Below, in pieces: positions 1-7,865 of a stretch of DNA of 64,000 nt (within the stretch, counting starts at the first letter, position 1; each line of letters starts with the position of its first letter). Below the pieces are notes generated by a model. The model was not told the DNA's origin. It did not search any database and worked only from the letters and a program-made list of their open reading frames with translations. The DNA comes from Blastococcus sp. CPCC 205250 (GTDB lineage Bacteria; Actinomycetota; Actinomycetes; Mycobacteriales; Geodermatophilaceae), in contig NZ_JABGCG010000011.1 in NCBI RefSeq assembly GCF_019799925.1, forward strand, positions 91,142 through 155,141, read 5' to 3'. The translations under genes were made by a program, and so were the position numbers.

Positions 1-1
1 G

Positions 2-469
2 CTGCTGGCCCAGGCCGCCGGCATCGACCCGGCCGAGGTCAACTACATCGCCTACTCCGGCGGCGGGGAGTCCCTGGCCGCGCTGCTGGGCAACCAGGTC
101 GCCGCCGGCATCTCCGGCACGGCCGACTACGGCCCCCAGGTGCAGTCCGGCGACCTCGTCGGGCTGGCGGTGTCGACGCCCGAGCGCTCCGACCAGGTGC
201 CCGACGTGCCCACCCTCGTGGAGTCCGGGTTCGACGTCGAGGTCTCCAACTGGCGCGGGCTGATGGCCCGGCCCGGGATGAGCGACGAGGCGCGCGAGGA
301 CCTCACCCAGCTGGTCGTGGACGCCCACGACACCGACGAGTGGGCCGAGGCGCTGGAGAACAACGGGTGGGAGGACCAGCTCCTCACCGGCGACGACTAC
401 GGCGAGTTCCTCGCTGCGGAGGAGGAACGGGTGCGCGAGGTGCTGCGGGAGATCGGGCTGGTGCAGTGA
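2..469 (+). CDS. tctC: Tripartite tricarboxylate transporter solute-binding protein TctC (3' part)
   Basis: This is the C-terminal ~155 residues of an extracytoplasmic binding protein of the Bug/TctC family; the N-terminus lies outside the window. The frame is open from base 2, with a family-typical stretch near the beginning (YSGGGESLAALLGNQVAAG). It continues through VPDVPTLVESGFDVEVSNWRG to a stop at 467-469. TctC proteins capture di- or tricarboxylates outside the membrane and hand them to the TctA/TctB membrane pair. The stop overlaps the GTG start of tctB, so the genes are translationally coupled. The ligand cannot be told from the sequence, because many Bug proteins bind substrates other than citrate. 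Confidence 0.9.
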   Translation: MLAQAAGIDPAEVNYIAYSGGGESLAALLGNQVAAGISGTADYGPQVQSGDLVGLAVSTPERSDQVPDVPTLVESGFDVEVSNWRGLMARPGMSDEAREDLTQLVVDAHDTDEWAEALENNGWEDQLLTGDDYGEFLAAEEERVREVLREIGLVQ

Positions 470-1065
470 GCACGGCGGCCGGCGCCGGCCCGGCGGCCGG
501 GAACGCGGGAGAGGACGCCGGCCGGCACGCCGACGGACCGGACCCGGCTGGACCGCACGCGGCCGGGCCGCAGGGACGCAACACCGGGGAGCTGGCGCTC
601 ACCGTGCTGCTCCTGGCGCTGGGCCTCTACCTCGTCCTCGACGCCGCCAACATCGCCGTCCCGGGGTCGTCGAACACGCTCGGGCCGCGCTTCTTCCCCT
701 ACCTCATCGGCGGCGTGGTCATCGCCACCGCGCTGGCGCTCGGCGTCCGGGTGCTGCGCGGTGACCGCGGCCCGGCCGACGAGAGCGAGGACGTCGACCT
801 CACCGCGGGCACCGACTGGCGGGCGGTCGGGGTGGTCGCGGTCGCCTTCCTCGCCCACGCCCTGCTGATCAACGTCATCGGCTGGCCGCTGGCGGTGACG
901 CTGATGTTCGCGGCGGTGGCCTGGGCGCTGGGCGCCCGCGGGATCGTGCGCCCGCTGCTCGCCGGCGGCATCACCTCGATCGTCGTCTGGATCGTCTTCG
1001 TCAAGGCGCTGAACGTGGCGCTGCCCGGCGGGACGCTCCTCGAGCTCGCCACCGAGTGGCTCTGA
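466..1065 (+). CDS. tctB: Tripartite tricarboxylate transporter small membrane subunit TctB
   Basis: The 199-residue protein has about four predicted membrane helices, beginning with LALTVLLLALGLYLVLDAA near residue 45. TctB family features are visible in SSNTLGPRFFPYLIGG. The N-terminal ~40 residues are Ala/Gly/Pro-rich and probably disordered; this is longer than usual, so a later start cannot be excluded. GTG at 466 was chosen because it overlaps the tctC stop and gives coupled translation. The stop at 1063-1065 in turn overlaps the ATG of tctA. It forms the membrane complex together with TctA. Confidence 0.88.
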   Translation: MSTAAGAGPAAGNAGEDAGRHADGPDPAGPHAAGPQGRNTGELALTVLLLALGLYLVLDAANIAVPGSSNTLGPRFFPYLIGGVVIATALALGVRVLRGDRGPADESEDVDLTAGTDWRAVGVVAVAFLAHALLINVIGWPLAVTLMFAAVAWALGARGIVRPLLAGGITSIVVWIVFVKALNVALPGGTLLELATEWL

Positions 1066-2630
1066 TGGCCCTCTCCGAGCTGGCCGGCGGCTTCGCCGAC
1101 GCGCTGACCGTCACGAACCTGCTGTTCGCCCTGATCGGCGTGGTGCTCGGCACCGCGGTCGGCGTCCTCCCGGGCATCGGCCCGGCCATGACCGTCGCGC
1201 TGCTCCTGCCGGTCACCTACTCGCTGGAGCCCACCAGCGCGTTCATCATGTTCGCCGGCATCTACTACGGCGGCATGTACGGCGGGTCGACGACGTCGAT
1301 CCTGCTCAACACCCCGGGCGAGTCGAGCTCGATCATGACCGCGCTCGAGGGCAACAAGATGGCCAAGTCCGGCCGGGGCGCCGCGGCGCTGGCCACCGCC
1401 GCCATCGGCTCCTTCGTCGCCGGCACCATCGCCACCCTGCTGCTGGCCCTCGTGGCCCCGACCGTCGTCGACCTGGCCATCGGCATCACGCCCGCCGACT
1501 ACTTCGCGCTCGCCGTGCTCGCCTTCGTGGCGGTGGCGACCGTGCTGGGCTCCTCGCCGCTGCGCGGGCTGGCCTCGCTGGGGGTGGGCCTGTACCTCGG
1601 CCTGGTCGGCACCGACGTCCTCACGGGCCAGGAGCGGTTCACCCTCGGCATCCCGCAGCTGTCCGACGGCATCGACGTCGTCGTCGTGGCCGTCGCCCTG
1701 TTCGCGGTCGGAGAGGCCCTCTACGTCGCCTCCCGGCTGCGCCGGGGCCCCGTCCAGGTCATGCAGGCCTCGGGGCGCTACCTGACCCGCTCGGACCTGC
1801 GCCGGTCGGTCGGGCCCTGGCTGCGCGGGACGGCGTTCGGCTTCCCCCTCGGCGCGCTGCCGGCCGGCGGGGCCGAGATCCCCACGTTCCTGTCCTACGC
1901 CACCGAGCGGAAGCTGACCAAGCACCCCGAGGAGTTCGGCAAGGGCGCGATCGAGGGTGTCGCCGGCCCGGAGGCGGCCAACAACGCGGCCGCCGCCGGG
2001 GTGCTGGTGCCGCTGCTGACCCTCGGCCTGCCCACCTCCGCCACCGCGGCGATCATCCTGGCCGCGTTCCAGGGCTACGGGATCCAGCCCGGGCCGACCC
2101 TGCTCACCACCGAGTCCAGCCTGGTGTGGACGCTCATCGCCTCGCTGCTCATCGGCAACCTGATGCTGCTGGTGCTCAACCTGCCGCTGGCCGGCGTCTG
2201 GGTGAAGCTGCTGCGGATCCCGCGCCCGTACCTGTACGCGGGCATCCTGATGTTCGCCTCGCTCGGTTCCTACGCCGTCAACGCCGATCCGCTGGACCTG
2301 GTGCTCCTGCTCGTGATCGGCCTGCTCGGCTTCGCGATGCGCCGGTTCGGCTGGCCCGTCGCCCCCGCCGTCATCGGGCTGATCCTCGGGCCCGTCGCTG
2401 AGACGAACCTCCGGCGCGCCCTGGCCATCGGCGACGGCGACCTCGGCGTCCTGGTGGACACCTGGTTCAGCCGGGTCCTGCTCGTCCTGGCGCTGCTGGC
2501 CCTCGTCGTGCCGATCGTGCTGCGCGCGGTCCGCGGCCGCCGGGCGACGCCGGAGGAACTGCAGGAGGGGTCGGGGCTGCGCCACCGCGAGCCCGCCGCC
2601 GCGACGCACGAGGGACGGGGGGAGCAGTGA
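1065..2630 (+). CDS. tctA: Tripartite tricarboxylate transporter large permease TctA
   Basis: A 521-residue polytopic membrane protein with the TctA hallmarks GVLPGIGPAMTVALLLP and YYGGMYGGSTTSILLNTPGE near residues 32-85, repeated in inverted form later in the protein (GLPTSATAAIILAAF). The length matches the family norm of about 500. ATG at 1065 overlaps the tctB stop (TGATG). An in-frame GTG at 1056 would add only three residues inside tctB. It is the main translocation subunit of a secondary carboxylate importer that is driven by the ion gradient. It is followed without a gap by a universal stress protein gene. Confidence 0.93.
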   Translation: MALSELAGGFADALTVTNLLFALIGVVLGTAVGVLPGIGPAMTVALLLPVTYSLEPTSAFIMFAGIYYGGMYGGSTTSILLNTPGESSSIMTALEGNKMAKSGRGAAALATAAIGSFVAGTIATLLLALVAPTVVDLAIGITPADYFALAVLAFVAVATVLGSSPLRGLASLGVGLYLGLVGTDVLTGQERFTLGIPQLSDGIDVVVVAVALFAVGEALYVASRLRRGPVQVMQASGRYLTRSDLRRSVGPWLRGTAFGFPLGALPAGGAEIPTFLSYATERKLTKHPEEFGKGAIEGVAGPEAANNAAAAGVLVPLLTLGLPTSATAAIILAAFQGYGIQPGPTLLTTESSLVWTLIASLLIGNLMLLVLNLPLAGVWVKLLRIPRPYLYAGILMFASLGSYAVNADPLDLVLLLVIGLLGFAMRRFGWPVAPAVIGLILGPVAETNLRRALAIGDGDLGVLVDTWFSRVLLVLALLALVVPIVLRAVRGRRATPEELQEGSGLRHREPAAATHEGRGEQ

Positions 2631-3067
2631 CCGGCCCCGACCGGGTCGTGGTGGTCGGCTACGTGCCGACGCCCCGGGGCGAGGCGGCCCTGGCCCACGG
2701 GATCGACGAGGCACGGCGGCGGGGCGCCCGGCTGGTCGTGGTCAACAGCTCGCTCGGGGACGCGCTCGTCGACGAGGAGTACGTGCAGGGGGCCGCCGAG
2801 CGCCGGCTGCGCTCGGAGCTGACCGCCAGTGGCGTCCCCGCCGAGCTGCGCCAGCCGGTGGGCCGGGACGTCGCGGACGCCCTGGGTGCGGCGGCCGACG
2901 ACACCGGCGCGGAGCTGGTGGTGATCGGGCTCCGCCGGCGCAGCCCCGTCGGCAAGCTGGTGACCGGCAGCGCCGCCCAGCGCGTCCTGCTCTCCGTCGA
3001 CTGCCCCGTGCTCGCCGTCAAAGCGCCACCCGGGCGCGAGGAGGGCCCGCCGGCAGAGGGCTTGTGA
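2627..3067 (+). CDS. Universal stress protein (UspA family)
   Basis: A 146-residue single-domain UspA protein. The N-terminal strand (RVVVVGYVPTPRGEAAL) and the C-terminal phosphate-binding segment are visible: VVIGLRRRSPVGKLVTGSAA followed by VLLSVDCPVLAVK. This corresponds to the G-2x-G-9x-G(S/T) ATP-binding signature. The GTG start overlaps the tctA stop (GTGA) and is preceded by a GGGGGAG ribosome site. It is therefore probably the last gene of the tct operon. A role in linking transport to energy status is inference from the operon only. Confidence 0.9.
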   Translation: MTGPDRVVVVGYVPTPRGEAALAHGIDEARRRGARLVVVNSSLGDALVDEEYVQGAAERRLRSELTASGVPAELRQPVGRDVADALGAAADDTGAELVVIGLRRRSPVGKLVTGSAAQRVLLSVDCPVLAVKAPPGREEGPPAEGL

Positions 3068-3143
3068 GAGACGTCACGCCCGGCGTATGGTCCCCTGTGA
3101 CCGACGTCACCGGGGTACCCCTGTGCCCAGCGAGGAGAGCTCT

Positions 3144-3452
3144 GTGAGCGCACTCACGCCCGACTGCGACCCGGACATGAGCCACTGCGGGCAGCCGTGG
3201 CAGGGCAAGGGCAAGCCCGGTTCGGGCATCCTCTCCGCCGCCCTGCTCCTCGCCGTCCTCGGGCTCTCACTCCTGGTCGTGACCAAGGACGTGGTGGCCG
3301 ACGCGTTCGACTTCGTCGCCGTCCCCGTGGCCCTGCTGGCCGCCGTGGCGCTCACCCGCCGCGCCGCCCGCCTGGTCGCCCGGGGCGCCTCCGCGGTCGC
3401 GGCCCACGTGCCCGCGGGCGTGGCCGTGCGGCGGTCCCAGCCGGTCGGCTGA
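3144..3452 (+). CDS. Small two-helix membrane protein, unknown function
   Basis: A 102-residue protein with a Cys/His-containing N-terminus (DCDPDMSHCGQPW), two predicted membrane segments (ILSAALLLAVLGLSLLVVT and FVAVPVALLAAVALT) and a basic C-terminal tail. GTG at 3144 was chosen because GAGGAGAG lies just upstream at about 3132-3139; the reading frame is open further upstream but lacks a good ribosome site. The gene stands alone between the tct operon and uvrC and ends before a strong hairpin. I do not recognise a family. Confidence 0.6.
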   Translation: MSALTPDCDPDMSHCGQPWQGKGKPGSGILSAALLLAVLGLSLLVVTKDVVADAFDFVAVPVALLAAVALTRRAARLVARGASAVAAHVPAGVAVRRSQPVG

Positions 3453-3477
3453 CCGCCACACCAGCGCAGCACCGACC

Positions 3478-3509
3478 CGGGAGCGGGGCCCTGACGGGCC
3501 CCGCTCCCG
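3478..3509 (+). terminator. Strong hairpin terminator upstream of uvrC
   Basis: GAGCGGGGCCC and its exact complement are separated by TGAC, and flanking bases extend the stem to about 14 bp. There is no T-tract, which is common in very GC-rich actinobacteria. It separates the small membrane protein gene from uvrC. Confidence 0.75.
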
Positions 3510-3604
3510 TCGTGCGTGCGCCCGGGCGGGGCCACCGCGGTCACCGGGTGGGGCAGGTGGGACGGAAGGGTCCGCCGCCGGCACGGCGTGTCACTCCCGC
3601 GACC

Positions 3605-3610
3605 TAGTGT
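3605..3610 (+). promoter_or_regulatory. Candidate -10 box (TAGTGT) of uvrC
   Basis: TAGTGT fits TANNNT and ends 7 bases before the uvrC ATG at 3618. Initiation at the usual distance would give a leaderless message, although a GGAGG also lies in the spacer. No convincing -35 is visible. Confidence 0.45.
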
Positions 3611-3617
3611 GGAGGGC

Positions 3618-5735
3618 ATGCCCGACCCGTCCACGTACCGCCCAGCGGTCGGCAGCATCCCCGAGACCCCGGGGGTCTACAGGTTCCGTGACCCGAACGG
3701 CCGGGTCATCTACGTCGGCAAGGCCAAGAGCCTCCGCCAGCGGTTGAACAGCTACTTCGCCGACGTGGCAGGCCTGCACCCGCGCACGCGGCAGATGGTC
3801 ACCACCGCCTCCAGCGTGGAGTGGACCGTCGTCGGCACCGAGGTCGAGGCGCTCCAGCTCGAGTACAACTGGATCAAGGAGTTCGACCCGCGGTTCAACG
3901 TCCGCTACCGCGACGACAAGAGCTATCCCTCGCTAGCCGTGACCCTCAACGAGGAGTTCCCCCGGCTGCAGGTCATGCGCGGCCCGAAGCGCAAGGGCGT
4001 GCGGTACTTCGGCCCCTACGCCCACGCCTGGGCGATCCGGGAGACGCTCGACACGCTGACCCGGGTCTTCCCGGCCCGCACCTGCTCCAACGGCGTCTTC
4101 ACGCGGGCGGGCCAGATCGGCCGGCCCTGCCTGCTCGGGTACATCGGCAAGTGCGCCGCCCCGTGCGTCGGCCGGGTGAGCGCCGAGGAGCACCGGGGGA
4201 TCGTCGAGGACTTCTGCGACTTCATGGCCGGCCGCACCGACGCCATGGTCAAGCGCCTCGAGCGCGAGATGGCCGAGGCCGCCGAGGCGATGGAGTACGA
4301 GAAGGCGGCCCGCCTGCGCGACGACCTCGGGGCGCTGAACCGGGCGATGGAGAAGCAGGCCGTCGTCCTCGGCGACGGCACCGACGCCGACGTGGTCGCC
4401 TTCGCCCAGGACGAGCTCGAGGCCGCCGTCCAGGTGTTCCACGTCCGCGGCGGGCGGGTCCGCGGCCAGCGCGGCTGGATCATCGACAAGGTCGAGGAGA
4501 TCGGCACCGGCGAGCTCGTGGAGCAGTTCCTGCTGCAGGTCTACGGCGGGGTCGATGAGCAGACCGGCGTCAGCGAGGCCGGCGAGAGCGTGCCCAAGGA
4601 GGTGCTGGTCCCGGAGCTGCCGGCCGACGCCGACGTCTACGAGGAGCTGCTCAGCGAGCTGCGCGGCAGCCGGGTGAGCCTCCGGGTGCCCCAGCGCGGC
4701 GACAAGCGCTCGCTGCTGGAGACCGTGGAGCGCAACGCCAAGGAGGCGTTCGTCCGGCACCGGGTCAAGCGCTCCAGCGACCTAACCGCCCGGTCGCTGG
4801 CGCTGTCGGAGCTGCAGGAGGCCCTGGAGCTGCCCGAGGCGCCGCTGCGCATCGAGTGCATCGACGTCTCCCACGTGCAGGGCACCAACGTGGTGGCCTC
4901 CATGGTCGTGTTCGAGGACGGCCTGGCCAAGAAGTCCGACTACCGGCGCTTCGCCGTCAGCCACGGCACCGACGACACCGCCGCGATGGCCGAGGTCGTG
5001 CGGCGTCGCTTCGCCCGGCACCTCAAGGAGGAGGCCGACCGGCGCGACGAACAGGGCGTCGCGGCGGAGGAGGGGCGGCCGCGCCGCTTCGCCTACCCGC
5101 CGAACCTCCTCGTCGTCGACGGCGGTGCGCCCCAGGTCGCGGCGGCCGCGCGCTCGCTCGACGAGCTCGGGGTCGTCGACGTCGCCGTCTGCGGGCTGGC
5201 CAAGCGGATGGAGGAGGTGTGGCTGCCGGGGGAGTCCGACCCGGTGATCCTGCCGCGCACCTCCGAGGCGCTGTACCTGCTGCAGCGGGTGCGCGACGAG
5301 GCCCACCGCTTCGCGATCACGTACCACCGGCAGAAGCGCTCGGCCAGCATGCTGGTCTCCCTCCTGGACGACGTCCCCGGCCTGGGCGACACCCGGCGAA
5401 AGGCGCTGATGAAGCAGTTCGGCTCACTGAAGCGGCTGCGGGCCGCCTCGCTCGAGGAGCTCATGGAGGTGCAGGGCATCGGCCGCCGGACGGCGGAGGC
5501 GGTGATGGCCGCGGTCGCCGAGAAGGCGGAGCCCGCGGAGGGAGCGGAGCCCGCGGAGGGAGCAGAGCCCGCGGGGGGAGCAGAGCCCGCGGAGGCCGGA
5601 CCCGCGGAGGGAGCCGAGGCCGCCGAGCCGATCGAGTCGACCCTCGGCCCCGACGGCCCGGCCCGGCGGGGCACCCGGCAGACCGATGCCGGCGGCACCG
5701 CCGAGGTGGGCCGGGTGGCGGGGGTGGCGTCGTGA
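3618..5735 (+). CDS. uvrC: Excinuclease ABC subunit C
   Basis: A 705-residue UvrC, which makes both incisions in nucleotide excision repair. The GIY-YIG nuclease domain is at residues 15-95 (GVY at 19-21, YVG at 32-34). A UVR/UvrB-binding motif is near 213-240 (MEYEKAARLRDDL). The RNase H-like 3' nuclease domain is near 410-560 (IECIDVSHVQGTN, LLVVDGGAPQV). Two helix-hairpin-helix motifs are near 583-633 (VPGLGDTRRKAL, VQGIGRRTAEAV). Beyond residue 636 there is an unusual acidic extension made of EPAEGA repeats. ATG at 3618 is preceded by GGAGG and matches the normal N-terminus. The stop overlaps the rapZ GTG. Confidence 0.97.
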   Translation: MPDPSTYRPAVGSIPETPGVYRFRDPNGRVIYVGKAKSLRQRLNSYFADVAGLHPRTRQMVTTASSVEWTVVGTEVEALQLEYNWIKEFDPRFNVRYRDDKSYPSLAVTLNEEFPRLQVMRGPKRKGVRYFGPYAHAWAIRETLDTLTRVFPARTCSNGVFTRAGQIGRPCLLGYIGKCAAPCVGRVSAEEHRGIVEDFCDFMAGRTDAMVKRLEREMAEAAEAMEYEKAARLRDDLGALNRAMEKQAVVLGDGTDADVVAFAQDELEAAVQVFHVRGGRVRGQRGWIIDKVEEIGTGELVEQFLLQVYGGVDEQTGVSEAGESVPKEVLVPELPADADVYEELLSELRGSRVSLRVPQRGDKRSLLETVERNAKEAFVRHRVKRSSDLTARSLALSELQEALELPEAPLRIECIDVSHVQGTNVVASMVVFEDGLAKKSDYRRFAVSHGTDDTAAMAEVVRRRFARHLKEEADRRDEQGVAAEEGRPRRFAYPPNLLVVDGGAPQVAAAARSLDELGVVDVAVCGLAKRMEEVWLPGESDPVILPRTSEALYLLQRVRDEAHRFAITYHRQKRSASMLVSLLDDVPGLGDTRRKALMKQFGSLKRLRAASLEELMEVQGIGRRTAEAVMAAVAEKAEPAEGAEPAEGAEPAGGAEPAEAGPAEGAEAAEPIESTLGPDGPARRGTRQTDAGGTAEVGRVAGVAS
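5527..5616 (+). repeat. 18-bp tandem repeat encoding EPAEGA units in UvrC
   Basis: Consecutive 18-base units start at 5527, 5545, 5563 and 5581, followed by a degenerate fifth unit. They encode AEPAEG-type hexapeptides in the tail of UvrC. The first two units are identical at the DNA level, which indicates recent slippage or duplication. Confidence 0.85.
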
Positions 5736-6667
5736 CGTATCCCCCCGAGGGTGGCGTGGGGCCGCAGCGCGACGTCGCGCCGCCGGCCGACCCGGCCAGC
5801 ACCGAGACCGCGCCGCTGGACGTCGTCGTCGTCACCGGGCTCTCCGGGGCGGGCAAGAACACCGCCGGCCGGGTCCTGGAGGACCTGGGCTTCTACGTCG
5901 TCGACAACCTGCCCCCGGCCCTGCTGCAGCCCATGGTGGAGCTGGGCGCGCGCGGTGACCTGCGCCGGTTCGCCGCGGTCGTCGACGTGCGCAGCCGGGC
6001 CTTCTCCAGCGACCTGCAGGAGTCGATCCGGGCGCTGGCCTCGGCCGGGCACCGGCCGCGCGTCCTGTACGTGCACGCCCGCGACGAGGTGCTGGTCCGC
6101 CGCTACGAGTCCAACCGCCGGGAGCACCCGCTCCAGGGCAGCGGGCGGCTCATCGACGGCATCGCCGCGGAGCGGACGCTGCTCACCGGCATCGCCGGCG
6201 ACGCCGACCTGTGGGTCGACACCAGCGACCTCAACGTCCACCAGCTGCGCGCCACCCTGGAGAACGCGTTCGCCCGCGAGGGGCAGGCGCCGCCGCTGAC
6301 CGCGACCGTGCTGAGCTTCGGCTTCAAGTACGGCCTGCCGCTGGACGCCGACCTGGTCGTCGACGCGCGGTTCCTCCCGAACCCGCACTGGGTGCCCGAG
6401 CTGCGGTCGCACACCGGCCAGGACCCGGACGTGCGCGACTACGTGCTGGGCCAGGACGCCGCCGCGCCGTTCCTCGACCGGTACCTCGACGTGCTGCGGC
6501 TGCTGATCCCCGGCTACCGCCGGGAGGGCAAGCGCTACCTGACCCTCGCCGTGGGCTGCACCGGCGGGAAGCACCGCAGCGTCGCGATCGCCGAGGAGTT
6601 CGCCCGCCGGCTCGTCGCCGACGGGGTCCAGGCCGTGGCCCAGCACCGCGACCTGGGGCGCGAGTAG
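5732..6667 (+). CDS. rapZ: RNase adapter / nucleotide-binding protein RapZ
   Basis: A 311-residue RapZ/YvcJ family protein. The N-terminal P-loop domain shows GLSGAGKNTAGR near residues 36-47, followed by LEDLGFYVVDNLPP. The C-terminal domain contains the conserved FGFKYGLP and GCTGGKHRSVA (near 275-285). In E. coli RapZ controls GlmS through small RNAs; in actinobacteria the role is not settled. The P-loop has Asn where Ser or Thr is expected. The GTG start overlaps the uvrC stop, and the stop overlaps the yvcK GTG, forming the conserved uvrC-rapZ-yvcK series. Confidence 0.95.
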   Translation: MTYPPEGGVGPQRDVAPPADPASTETAPLDVVVVTGLSGAGKNTAGRVLEDLGFYVVDNLPPALLQPMVELGARGDLRRFAAVVDVRSRAFSSDLQESIRALASAGHRPRVLYVHARDEVLVRRYESNRREHPLQGSGRLIDGIAAERTLLTGIAGDADLWVDTSDLNVHQLRATLENAFAREGQAPPLTATVLSFGFKYGLPLDADLVVDARFLPNPHWVPELRSHTGQDPDVRDYVLGQDAAAPFLDRYLDVLRLLIPGYRREGKRYLTLAVGCTGGKHRSVAIAEEFARRLVADGVQAVAQHRDLGRE

Positions 6668-7641
6668 TGGGCGGCCCGGACGGCGTCGTGCCGCCGGCGG
6701 GGCCCCGCGTCGTCGCCTTCGGCGGGGGCCACGGGCTCGCCGCCGCCCTCGGCGCCTGGCGGCGGCTGACCTCGGAGCTGACCGCGGTGGTGACCGTCGC
6801 CGACGACGGCGGCTCGTCGGGCCGCATCCGCCGCGAGATGCCCGTGCTGCCCCCGGGGGACCTCCGGATGGCCCTGGCGGCGCTGGCCGGGGACGACGAC
6901 CGCCGCACCGAGATGACCGCGCTGCTGCAGCACCGCCTCGGCGGCACCGGCGTCCTCGCCGGGCACCCGGTGGGCAACCTCGTGCTGACCGGCCTGGTGG
7001 AGCTGCACGGCGGCGACACCGTCCGGGCCCTGGACACCCTGTGCGAGCTGCTGGGCGCCTGCGGCCGGGTGCTGCCCATGGCCGACGTCCCGCTGGACCT
7101 CGTCGCCCGGGTGGAGACCGTCGACCCCGACGACCCCGCGCGCACCCGCACCATCCGCGGGCAGGTGGCGATCGCCTCCACGCCCGGGCGGGTGCGGGAG
7201 ATCCTCGTCTCCCCGGCCGACCCCCCGGTGCACCCGGCGGTGCTCGACGCGATCGCCGCCGCGGACGTCATCTCGCTGGGCCCCGGCTCCTGGTACACCT
7301 CGGTGCTGCCGCACCTGCTGGTGCCGAGACTGCGGGCCGCCCTGGCCGCCAGCCCGGCCCGCGTGGTGGTGGTGCTCAACCTCGAGCCGCAGCCGGGTGA
7401 GACGGACGGGTTCTCGCCGGAGGAGCACCTGCGCGTGCTGCAGGGCCATCTGGACGGAGTGGCGCTGCACACGGTGATCGCCGATGTCGACTCGGTGGTT
7501 GACCGCTGTGGTCTGCTGTCTGCGGTCCGCGACTGCGGTGCTGAGCTCGTGCTGGCCCCGGTGGCCGAGCCGGGGGGCGTGCCCCGGCACGACCCCGGCC
7601 GCCTCGCGGCGGCGCTCACCGACGTCGTCGGGGCGGGCTGA
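6667..7641 (+). CDS. yvcK: Gluconeogenesis factor YvcK (CofD-like)
   Basis: A 324-residue protein of the YvcK/CofD superfamily. Family motifs are AFGGGHGLAAAL near residue 17, TVADDGGSSGRIR near 43, PPGDLRMALAALA near 60, and GHPVGNLVLTGLVEL. YvcK binds UDP-sugars and is needed for growth on gluconeogenic carbon and for cell-wall homeostasis in Bacillus and mycobacteria. The GTG overlaps the rapZ TAG by one base. whiA usually follows immediately, but here a 224-bp spacer separates them. Confidence 0.94.
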   Translation: MGGPDGVVPPAGPRVVAFGGGHGLAAALGAWRRLTSELTAVVTVADDGGSSGRIRREMPVLPPGDLRMALAALAGDDDRRTEMTALLQHRLGGTGVLAGHPVGNLVLTGLVELHGGDTVRALDTLCELLGACGRVLPMADVPLDLVARVETVDPDDPARTRTIRGQVAIASTPGRVREILVSPADPPVHPAVLDAIAAADVISLGPGSWYTSVLPHLLVPRLRAALAASPARVVVVLNLEPQPGETDGFSPEEHLRVLQGHLDGVALHTVIADVDSVVDRCGLLSAVRDCGAELVLAPVAEPGGVPRHDPGRLAAALTDVVGAG

Positions 7642-7694
7642 CGGTTGGCGGTCGTGGACCGGTTACCGGGAGGATCGCGTACCGGGACGGACCG

Positions 7695-7706
7695 CTCCGT
7701 ACGGAG
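7695..7706. promoter_or_regulatory. 12-bp perfect palindrome in the yvcK-whiA spacer
   Basis: CTCCGTACGGAG lies in the 224-bp gap before whiA. Just upstream TACCGGGA occurs twice with 8 bases between the copies. It could be an operator for a whiA promoter, but no factor can be named. Confidence 0.3.
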
Positions 7707-7865
7707 GCGGACGGACGAGGGGGAGGGGACGCCGCACATGGCGCCTGACAGGGCAGCGACCCGAGGGGTGTGCACGGCGTCCCCCGCACTGCTGGGGGAG
7801 GACGAGGTGGGGATGACCCCTGGGGGAACGGACGGTCGGGCAGTGACCGGGCGGGGGTGGACGAC

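Noticed and set aside
699..2714. 671-codon minus-strand frame
   Set aside because: It is antisense to tctB, tctA and usp; the plus-strand genes have clear family motifs and overlapping starts.
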